64,000 nucleotides of DNA, taken from assembly GCF_004358665.1 (NCBI RefSeq), contig NZ_SMZR01000003.1, positions 341,542-405,541 on the forward strand. Direction: 5' to 3'. Below, piece by piece: positions 57,865 through 64,000 of the stretch. Position 1 is the first letter of the stretch. Each line of letters begins with the position of its first letter. The notes beneath the pieces were generated by a model. It saw only the letters and a list, made by a program, of their open reading frames with translations. It was not told the origin of the DNA and ran no database searches. Both the position numbers and the translations under genes were made by a program. The DNA is from Jeotgalibacillus sp. S-D1. GTDB taxonomy: Bacteria > Bacillota > Bacilli > Bacillales > Jeotgalibacillaceae.

Positions 57865-60480
57865 ATGGCCGAAACGCCAAGATCTAATGTCCATGAAATT
57901 AATATTAGTCAGGAAATGCGAACATCCTTTTTAGATTATGCAATGAGTGTTATTGTAGCCCGTGCCCTTCCTGATGCAAGAGATGGATTGAAGCCTGTTC
58001 ACCGCCGTATTTTATATGCGATGAATGACTTAGGCATGACATCCGATAAAGCCTATAAAAAATCAGCCCGTATCGTCGGTGAAGTAATCGGTAAGTATCA
58101 TCCCCATGGTGATTCGGCTGTATATGACACGATGGTCCGCATGGCTCAGGATTTCAGCTACCGCTATATGCTCGTTCAAGGCCACGGGAACTTTGGTTCT
58201 GTGGATGGCGATGCAGCGGCTGCGATGCGTTACACGGAAGCCAGAATGTCGAAAATATCAATGGAATTAATTCGTGATATTAATAAAGACACCATCGATT
58301 ATAAAGACAACTATGATGGATCAGAGCGGGAGCCGGTTGTTTTGCCGTCTCGTTTTCCAAATCTATTAGTCAATGGATCAAGCGGGATCGCAGTTGGGAT
58401 GGCGACAAATATTCCTCCTCACCAGCTTGGTGAAGTCATTGACGGGCTGCTTGCATTCAGTGAGCACCCTGAAATAACAATCGGTGAATTAATGGAGCAT
58501 ATTCCAGGTCCGGATTTCCCAACCGGAGCATTAATTCTTGGACGAAGCGGAATTCGCCGTGCGTATGAAACAGGACGCGGTTCTGTCGTTCAGCGCGCCA
58601 AGGTTGAAATCGAACAAAAAGCGAACGGCCGTGAAACAATTCTTGTTCATGAGCTTCCTTATCAGGTTAATAAAGCAAAATTAATTGAAAAAATTGCCGA
58701 GCTCGTGCGTGATAAAAAAATTGACGGCATTACGGATCTTCGTGATGAATCAGACCGCAACGGCATGAGAATCGTTATAGAAGTACGGCGTGATGCAAAC
58801 GCTAATGTCCTGTTAAATAACCTTTATAAACAAACGGCCCTCCAAACAAGCTTCGGCATTAACATGCTTGCTTTGGTTGATGGACAGCCGAAAGTACTTA
58901 ATTTAAAAGAAGCACTCTATCACTACCTGGAGCATCAAAAAGTTGTGATTCGCCGCAGAACTGAATTTGAGCTTCGCAAAGCTGAAGCAAGAGCTCATAT
59001 CTTAGAGGGTCTGCGTATTGCTCTTGATCACATAGATGCCATTATTTCACTTATTCGTGCTTCTCAAACAGCTGACGCAGCGCGTGAAGGATTAATGGAG
59101 CAATTCAGTTTATCCGAAAAGCAGGCACAAGCTATTTTAGATATGCGTCTCCAGCGCCTGACAGGACTGGAACGTGACAAGATTGAAGAAGAATATCAAG
59201 CGCTTGTGGCTTTAATTGCTGACTTAAGATCTGTATTAAACAGTGATGAGCGGGTTCTTGAAATTATTCGTGAAGAGCTTATTGAAATTAAAGAACGCTT
59301 TAATGATGTCCGTCGAACTGAAATTACCTCAGGCGGCGCAGAAATGATTGAAGACGAAGATTTAATCCCGCGTGAAAACTTAATCGTGACCCTGACACAC
59401 AATGGTTACATTAAGCGGCTTCCGGCTTCCACCTACCGCAGCCAAAAACGCGGAGGGCGCGGAATTCAGGGCATGGGGACAAATGACGACGATTTCGTTG
59501 AACATTTGTTAACTACCTCAACGCATGATACGATTCTTTTCTTTTCTAATAAAGGCAAGGTCTATCGTACGAAAGGCTACGAGATTCCTGAATTCAGCCG
59601 TACTGCAAAGGGACTGCCGATTATCAACCTCCTTGGTATTGATAAGGATGAAGATATAAACGCCATGATCCGTGTAGAAGAGTTTAGAGAGGATTCCTTC
59701 TTCTTCTTTACGACAAAATACGGAGTATCAAAACGTACGCCGGTTTCTGATTTTGCCAATATCCGTACAAACGGTTTAATCGCGATTAATTTAAAAGAAG
59801 GCGATGATCTTATTTCCGTAAAACTGACGGATGGCAGCAAGGAAATCATTATTGGCACGCAAAACGGGCTTCTCATTCGTTTCCCTGAAGAAGATGTCCG
59901 TTCCATGGGCCGAACTGCAACCGGTGTGCGGGGCATCCGTCTAAAAGGCGAAGATGTAGTTGTCGGGATGGAAATCCTGGAACCGGATAATGAAATTCTG
60001 GTAGTTACGGAAAAAGGATACGGCAAACGTACGGCAGAAAAAGACTACCGTGTTCAATCCCGAGGCGGTAAAGGGATTAAAACGTGTAATATAACCGATA
60101 AAAACGGGAAGCTTGTTGCTGTTAAAGCTGTAACAGGTGAAGAAGATGTAATGATTATTACTGTACATGGTGTATTGATCCGCATGGACGTCAGCGGTAT
60201 TTCACAAACAGGAAGAAGCACACAGGGTGTTAAATTGATTCGCTTAGGTGACCAGGAATTTGTGGCTACCGTCACCCGAATTGAAAAAGAAGAAGATGTT
60301 GAAGAAGAAATCGAAGATATGCTTGAGTCGGAAGCATCTGATGAATCCATTATTCCAGAAGGGGAAGAAATCCTGGAATCTCCAGAGATTGAAGATCCTG
60401 CTGAGGATTCAGTTGAAGAGTTTGATGCTGAAGAAGAAGACGATGATGACAGCGATCGTGACGATGATTCAGAAAAATAA
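57865..60480 (+). CDS. gyrA: DNA gyrase subunit A
   Basis: An 871-residue subunit, longer than the approximately 820 of B. subtilis because of a long acidic tail. Breakage-reunion domain: [33 protein letters not shown] (quinolone region), catalytic Tyr in RYTEARMSK, and [14 protein letters not shown] GyrA box ([13 protein letters not shown]) starting the C-terminal six-blade beta-pinwheel. The final 60 or so residues are nearly all Glu, Asp and Ser ([29 protein letters not shown]). AAAGGAGG is 11 bases before the ATG. It follows gyrB by 60 bp. Confidence 0.98.
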   Translation: MAETPRSNVHEINISQEMRTSFLDYAMSVIVARALPDARDGLKPVHRRILYAMNDLGMTSDKAYKKSARIVGEVIGKYHPHGDSAVYDTMVRMAQDFSYRYMLVQGHGNFGSVDGDAAAAMRYTEARMSKISMELIRDINKDTIDYKDNYDGSEREPVVLPSRFPNLLVNGSSGIAVGMATNIPPHQLGEVIDGLLAFSEHPEITIGELMEHIPGPDFPTGALILGRSGIRRAYETGRGSVVQRAKVEIEQKANGRETILVHELPYQVNKAKLIEKIAELVRDKKIDGITDLRDESDRNGMRIVIEVRRDANANVLLNNLYKQTALQTSFGINMLALVDGQPKVLNLKEALYHYLEHQKVVIRRRTEFELRKAEARAHILEGLRIALDHIDAIISLIRASQTADAAREGLMEQFSLSEKQAQAILDMRLQRLTGLERDKIEEEYQALVALIADLRSVLNSDERVLEIIREELIEIKERFNDVRRTEITSGGAEMIEDEDLIPRENLIVTLTHNGYIKRLPASTYRSQKRGGRGIQGMGTNDDDFVEHLLTTSTHDTILFFSNKGKVYRTKGYEIPEFSRTAKGLPIINLLGIDKDEDINAMIRVEEFREDSFFFFTTKYGVSKRTPVSDFANIRTNGLIAINLKEGDDLISVKLTDGSKEIIIGTQNGLLIRFPEEDVRSMGRTATGVRGIRLKGEDVVVGMEILEPDNEILVVTEKGYGKRTAEKDYRVQSRGGKGIKTCNITDKNGKLVAVKAVTGEEDVMIITVHGVLIRMDVSGISQTGRSTQGVKLIRLGDQEFVATVTRIEKEEDVEEEIEDMLESEASDESIIPEGEEILESPEIEDPAEDSVEEFDAEEEDDDDSDRDDDSEK

Positions 60481-60486
60481 TTTCTA

Positions 60487-60517
60487 AAAGGAACAGGGAA
60501 TCTTCCCTGTTCCTTTT
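60487..60517 (+). terminator. gyrA terminator
   Basis: AAAGGAACAGGGAA and TTCCCTGTTCCTTT arms with a run of six Ts, directly after the gyrA stop. Confidence 0.9.
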
Positions 60518-60562
60518 TTGTGTGCAAACATGTTCAGTCTATGTTGCCTGTGATGTGTAATA

Positions 60563-60605
60563 AGTTGATGCAGCAGGATGGTGGAAACATTCTTCGGAAA
60601 TCAAC
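60563..60605. repeat. Remnant of the palindromic repeat family
   Basis: GTTGAT...GCAGCAGGATG...CGGAAATCAAC: the two ends and part of the body of copies A-C remain, while the CTCACCCCCGCCCCGCGG core is gone. Confidence 0.5.
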
Positions 60606-60625
60606 AGCCGTTTTTATAAAAAAAA

Positions 60626-60651
60626 TGAACAAAAAGACTGCTTCAAGCGTA
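60626..60651 (+). promoter_or_regulatory. Likely sigma-Y autoregulatory promoter
   Basis: TGAACA (60626-60631) and CGTA (60648-60651) with a 16-base spacer; TGAAC and CGTC-type elements are used by B. subtilis SigY on its own operon. It lies 35 bp before the sigY start. Confidence 0.6.
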
Positions 60652-60685
60652 ATAGATACAGATATAAAAAAGGGAGGGTGAAGAA

Positions 60686-61216
60686 GTGGCAGAAAACGAT
60701 GAAGATCTTATTCAAAGAGCAAAATCCGGTAATCATGAAGCGCTCGCGATTCTTTTAAAGCAGCACTACCAGTTTTTGTTTTCTTATTTACTTAAGCTGA
60801 CTCTTCACCCATCCGCCGCCGAAGATTTAACACAGGAAACAATGGTTCGCTGTATTGAACGTTTTTATCAATACGATTCACAAAAAGCAGCATTTACAAC
60901 CTGGATGATTCAAATTGGAACGAATCTATGGATGGATGAAAAAAGAAGAAAAAAACGCGAGAATGCTTACTTAAACAAGCAACAGCTTTCATGGAAGCTA
61001 AATGAAGCTTCCACTACGGAATGGATTGCAGTCACTGCTGCATTAAAAACCTTAAAAGACATTCATCGAATCCCGGTGATTTTAAAGCATTATTACGGAT
61101 ATAGCTATGAAGAAATGGCCAGTATTTGTCAGGTATCGGTTGGAACAATAAAATCGCGATTAAACAACGGGTTAACAAAACTTAGAAAGGAGCTGGGTGA
61201 ACATGAGTCAACATGA
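60686..61216 (+). CDS. sigY: ECF sigma factor SigY
   Basis: A 176-residue extracytoplasmic-function sigma factor: region 2 (LKQHYQFLFSYLLKLTLHPSAAEDLTQETMVR) and region 4 (HYYGYSYEEMASICQVSVGTIKSRLNNGLTKLRKEL). The assignment to SigY rests on the downstream gene set yxlC-D-E-F-G in order, as well as the family-type body. Starts with GTG after GGGAGGG. A promoter of the SigY type lies just upstream, so autoregulation is likely. In B. subtilis this operon is far from gyrA; here it is between gyrA and the rrn operon. Confidence 0.9.
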   Translation: MAENDEDLIQRAKSGNHEALAILLKQHYQFLFSYLLKLTLHPSAAEDLTQETMVRCIERFYQYDSQKAAFTTWMIQIGTNLWMDEKRRKKRENAYLNKQQLSWKLNEASTTEWIAVTAALKTLKDIHRIPVILKHYYGYSYEEMASICQVSVGTIKSRLNNGLTKLRKELGEHEST

Positions 61217-61508
61217 TCAATCTGAAATTGAAGCTAAATTGCGGCGTGGACTTCAGGCTTTAGATGAAGTTGAAAGCGCAACTCCTTCCATAGAAGCATT
61301 AACCATGCTCGTTCAACAAACAAAACAAAAACAGCGGAATGAATTATATGTATTTGTCCTAGTCGCCCTTTTAATCACAGTTTGCACTGTTGCTTTTATC
61401 GTGAATTTACCCGGAGTGTATTTGCTGTTGCAGCTGCTAATCATTATTGGCATTGGAATCAGTTCAATTTTCATCGTTCGAAAAAGCAGGGTGAAACAAT
61501 ATGAATGA
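61203..61508 (+). CDS. yxlC: YxlC, negative regulator of SigY
   Basis: A 101-residue protein with a cytosolic N-terminal half (SEIEAKLRRGLQALDEVESATPS) and two membrane segments (about 46-85). In B. subtilis YxlC with YxlD keeps SigY inactive. The ATG at 61203 has AAGGAG about 10 bases upstream, inside the sigY end; it overlaps sigY by 14 bp. Confidence 0.8.
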   Translation: MSQHDQSEIEAKLRRGLQALDEVESATPSIEALTMLVQQTKQKQRNELYVFVLVALLITVCTVAFIVNLPGVYLLLQLLIIIGIGISSIFIVRKSRVKQYE

Positions 61509-61731
61509 ACTTGAAAGTTTACCTTTATTATTTTATATCATCTTAGTTCCCGTTCTCCTGGCTCAAAGCATTTATTTGTTCATCGATGCTCGAAAACGAG
61601 GGCATGCACGATGGTTTTGGGGGATTTGGGGGATGATTCAAACGCCAATGCCCATCCTCGTTTATTTCATTTGGACAAGAAAAATCAGTCCCTTCATTAA
61701 AAAAAGGAGAGAAGATAATGGAAGAGATTAA
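61501..61731 (+). CDS. yxlD: YxlD, SigY operon membrane protein
   Basis: A 76-residue protein with two membrane segments (FYIILVPVLLAQSIYLFI and a second one around 42-60, PMPILVYFIW). Conserved DARKRGHARWFWGIWGMIQTP links them. It overlaps yxlC by 8 bp and is part of the SigY-inhibitory set. Confidence 0.8.
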   Translation: MNELESLPLLFYIILVPVLLAQSIYLFIDARKRGHARWFWGIWGMIQTPMPILVYFIWTRKISPFIKKRREDNGRD

Positions 61732-61909
61732 TTTCGCCATATTGGCTCCTCTAGTTGCGATAAGTCTATTACTTGTGGTCATTGCTTTGGTTGATTTGGT
61801 TAAACGTCCTCAAACAAATGGACCAAAGCTGGTATGGGCATTGGTCATTTTATTTATTACCACTCTGGGGCCGATCGTATATTTTGTTTTTGGACGAAAG
61901 GATGGCTAG
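61718..61909 (+). CDS. yxlE: YxlE, PLDc_N-type membrane protein
   Basis: A 63-residue protein with two membrane helices in the PLDc_N pattern (APLVAISLLLVVIALVDLV and LVWALVILFITTLGPIVYFVFGRKD). It overlaps yxlD by 14 bp and has AAAGGAGAG upstream. Role in the SigY set is unknown. Confidence 0.8.
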   Translation: MEEINFAILAPLVAISLLLVVIALVDLVKRPQTNGPKLVWALVILFITTLGPIVYFVFGRKDG

Positions 61910-61911
61910 CT

Positions 61912-62808
61912 ATGATACAAGTAGAGCATTTGACAAAAACCTTTGGATCGACGGATGCGGTAAAGGATCTTAATTTTTCATTGCGGCCGGGAAAAACGAC
62001 AGCGTTAATCGGTCCAAATGGAGCGGGTAAAACAACCACTCTTCATATGATCAGTGGTCTAATGAAACCAACGGCAGGAAAAATTAATTACACGGCCCAG
62101 AAAGAAGACCCAAGGGAGCTTATCGGTTTTCTTCCACAGTATCCAGCATTTTTTGATTGGATGACGGCGGAGGAATACGTTCACTTTGCTGCGCAGCTTG
62201 GAAAGAAGACGAAAAAAGAAGCTGTATCGCTTTCAGATGAGTTATTAGATAGAGTTGGTTTACACGAAGTAAAGAAGAAGAAAATTGGAGGTTTTTCTGG
62301 CGGAATGAAGCAGCGTTTAGGAATTGCACAAGCACTCGTCCACAGACCGAAACTTCTATTACTTGATGAACCTGTATCAGCTCTGGATCCCACTGGACGT
62401 AAAGAAGTGATGCAGCTGCTAAATGAAATAAAAAAAGATCTGACAATATTGTATTCAACTCACGTATTACATGATGCCCAGACACTCTGTGATGACGTAC
62501 TAATGATGAACCGGGGTAAAAAAGTGGTTTATGCTTCACTAGAAGAGATTTACAAACAATATGATCGCCCCCGAATTACCATCAAGACCGACAACTCCAT
62601 AGAACCATGGGCTAAATCATTTGCAGCAAATTATCCTTTCCTCACAATCGAGGTTAAAAATGGAGAAGCAACGATCAGTGGTTCCTCTATAAATATAGTA
62701 CGACAACATCTATTTAAAGAATTGTCCTCCGGAGAAATAGCTGTTCGCTCGATAGAAGTGGGAACTTCGACGCTGGAAGATGTTTTCCATGAGGTGATGA
62801 AACCATGA
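61912..62808 (+). CDS. yxlF: YxlF, ABC transporter ATPase
   Basis: A 298-residue ABC ATPase: LIGPNGAGKTTTLHMISGL (Walker A), FSGGMKQRLGIAQAL (signature), LLLLDEPVSALDP (Walker B), then a C-terminal regulatory tail. The start at 61912 follows AAGGATGGCTAGCT; the earlier frame from 61834 runs through yxlE. Pairs with YxlG; substrate unknown. Confidence 0.92.
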   Translation: MIQVEHLTKTFGSTDAVKDLNFSLRPGKTTALIGPNGAGKTTTLHMISGLMKPTAGKINYTAQKEDPRELIGFLPQYPAFFDWMTAEEYVHFAAQLGKKTKKEAVSLSDELLDRVGLHEVKKKKIGGFSGGMKQRLGIAQALVHRPKLLLLDEPVSALDPTGRKEVMQLLNEIKKDLTILYSTHVLHDAQTLCDDVLMMNRGKKVVYASLEEIYKQYDRPRITIKTDNSIEPWAKSFAANYPFLTIEVKNGEATISGSSINIVRQHLFKELSSGEIAVRSIEVGTSTLEDVFHEVMKP

Positions 62809-63581
62809 ACGGGTTGAAGATTTTATTTAAGAAAGAACTTTTGGAAATGTATCGAAGCTACAAGTGGGTATGGATGCCATTGCTTTTCATTTCATTAGGC
62901 ATCATGCAGCCGTTAACGAGCTATTATTTAGCAGATATCATAAAAGAATTTGGCGGTCTTCCGGAAGGAGCAGTATTTGAAACACCTCTCCCGACGTCTC
63001 AGCAGGTGTTTACTGAAACCCTTGGACAATTTTCTCAAATAGGCACACTTGTCATTGTTCTTGCAGCGATGGGAATGTTGTCTAATGAAAGGAACAGCGG
63101 AGCTGCACTTATGATCCTCGTGAAACCGATCTCCTATACCGGTTATTTTCTATCAAAATGGCTGGCTGCAGCTTCATTGGTTATCGTTTCTTTTCTATTA
63201 GGTGTATCATGCACTCTCTATTACACAACGTTACTGTTTGATCCACTTCCGGTAAAAGAGGTTATGATCTCGTCAGGCTATTATGTTGTGTGGCTCTTAG
63301 TCACCGTAACCATCACTTTAACGCTTAGTGCTTTCATTAAAAAAACGGCAGCCGTTGCAGGAGCCAGCATTCTAATCCTGCTGTTGCTGGCAGTGGCAGC
63401 TTCATTATTTAAAGAGCCCTTGAGGTGGACACCAGGAAACCTGCTTACATTAGCTCAGCAAGCCATCATGAATGAACCTTTAATCGGGAGCCTGGGTACA
63501 CTGATGGTGACAAGTGTTTTTATAGCAGGAATAAGCTGTGCTGGGATACGATACATGAAACAAGGAGAATGGCTGCGATAA
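62805..63581 (+). CDS. yxlG: YxlG, ABC transporter permease
   Basis: A 258-residue ABC-2 type permease with six membrane segments (about 20-40, 75-100, 105-125, 140-165, 170-200, 230-250), including the N-terminal ILFKKELLEMYRSYKW typical of these exporters. It overlaps yxlF by 4 bp (ATGA). Last gene of the SigY operon. Confidence 0.9.
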   Translation: MNGLKILFKKELLEMYRSYKWVWMPLLFISLGIMQPLTSYYLADIIKEFGGLPEGAVFETPLPTSQQVFTETLGQFSQIGTLVIVLAAMGMLSNERNSGAALMILVKPISYTGYFLSKWLAAASLVIVSFLLGVSCTLYYTTLLFDPLPVKEVMISSGYYVVWLLVTVTITLTLSAFIKKTAAVAGASILILLLLAVAASLFKEPLRWTPGNLLTLAQQAIMNEPLIGSLGTLMVTSVFIAGISCAGIRYMKQGEWLR

Positions 63582-63600
63582 AGCAGCTATTCTTTTTTGG
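63566..63600 (+). terminator. sigY operon terminator
   Basis: AGAATGGCTGC and GCAGCTATTCT arms (one mismatch) with six Ts; the first arm is inside the end of yxlG. Confidence 0.8.
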
Positions 63601-63685
63601 GTAAACTAATTATCGTGGTTTAAAGATCGATTGATGAAGTTCAAATGAAGAAACGAAAGAAATTAAAAAGAATTCCAAATAAGTA

Positions 63686-63714
63686 TTGCACTAGTTTTAT
63701 ATGCATGGTATATT
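63686..63714 (+). promoter_or_regulatory. rrn promoter P1
   Basis: TTGCAC (63686-63691) and TATATT (63709-63714) with a 17-base spacer, upstream of a second promoter. Confidence 0.55.
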
Positions 63715-63773
63715 TATATGCGTCGCTTCTGAGGCGCACTCATTCAACAGCAAAAAAGAAATTAAAAAAGTTG

Positions 63774-63803
63774 TTGACATAACATTTGAAAAAATGGTAT
63801 GAT
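63774..63803 (+). promoter_or_regulatory. rrn promoter P2
   Basis: TTGACA (63774-63779) and TATGAT (63798-63803) with an 18-base spacer, 120 bp before the 16S gene. Tandem rrn promoters are the rule in Bacillus. Confidence 0.8.
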
Positions 63804-63923
63804 GATCTAGTCGCTTGAGAGAGCAACACACAAACGAAACACCTTGAACCTTGAAAACTAAACAACCAAAAACGTCAACGTTAATACAAGTTTTAAATGA
63901 AACAAATGAGCTTTATCAAACAC

Positions 63924-64000
63924 TTTACGGAGAGTTTGATCCTGGCTCAGGACGAACGCTGGCGGCGTGCCTAATACATGCAAGTCGAGCGAATTTCTTT
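63924..64000 (+). rRNA. 16S ribosomal RNA (5' end, runs out of window)
   Basis: GAGAGTTTGATCCTGGCTCAG (split here as GAGAGTTTGATCCTGG then CTCAGGACGAACGCTGG) and GCGTGCCTAATACATGCAAGTCGAGCG are the universal 16S 5' sequences. The mature 5' end is near 63924 by comparison with Bacillus. The leader 63804-63923 contains the usual antitermination and RNase III processing sequence. Confidence 0.97.

Noticed and set aside
60054..60527. Ser-rich minus-strand frame of 157 codons
   Set aside because: The complement of the Glu/Asp-rich GyrA tail; low complexity explains its length.

Overview
The window is the origin-proximal chromosome of a spore-forming, low-to-moderate GC Bacillales bacterium (Bacillaceae or a close relative; genus not assigned). 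It has the Bacillus-type order rpmH, oriC, dnaA, dnaN, yaaA, recF, remB, gyrB, gyrA, rrn on the right. To the left are rnpA, spoIIIJ, jag, mnmE, mnmG, rsmG, noc, soj, spo0J, then yyaC, ychF, the rpsF-ssbA-rpsR operon, yybS, gdpP, rplI, dnaB, purA, a tRNA cluster, and walR-walK-yycH-yycI-walJ followed by htrA, yyzF and rlmH. Sporulation-linked genes (yyaC, spoIIIJ, soj/spo0J, noc) point to an endospore former.

Layout: 1-8180 is an accessory block with a partial DUF3427 helicase gene, a choice-of-anchor I propeller protein, a VOC protein, a DUF2238 membrane protein, an HTH regulator, a small membrane protein, a DUF1672 lipoprotein, a decayed gene and an unrecognised cytosolic protein. Its left part contains a decayed second copy of rlmH, in the same orientation as the intact rlmH at 8181-8660, so about 7 kb is bracketed by rlmH sequence, which recalls the staphylococcal SCC attachment site. 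8181-22259 carries rlmH, a DASH-type photolyase, yyzF with an embedded DnaA-box cluster, htrA, a GNAT pseudogene, glutaminase, a ResA-like protein, the wal operon and an M23 peptidase. 22616-28583 holds three tRNAs, a K+ channel, a YitT protein, a WYL regulator/reductase pair bracketed by related repeats, and purA. 28839-50592 is conserved housekeeping: replication, ribosome, c-di-AMP turnover, chromosome partitioning, tRNA modification and membrane insertion. 50593-64000 is bipartite oriC with its gene string, a sigY-yxlCDEFG operon placed between gyrA and rrn, tandem rrn promoters and the first part of a 16S rRNA gene.

How it works together: DnaA, DnaN, DnaB, SSB, RecF and gyrase act at or behind the fork. 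Soj, Spo0J and Noc act through parS and Noc sites seen here, tying segregation to division. WalRK with its accessory proteins controls wall hydrolases, and an M23 hydrolase gene sits immediately upstream of walR. Six full copies of an approximately 125 bp intergenic palindromic repeat, plus one lacking its core and one remnant, are scattered through the non-coding gaps.
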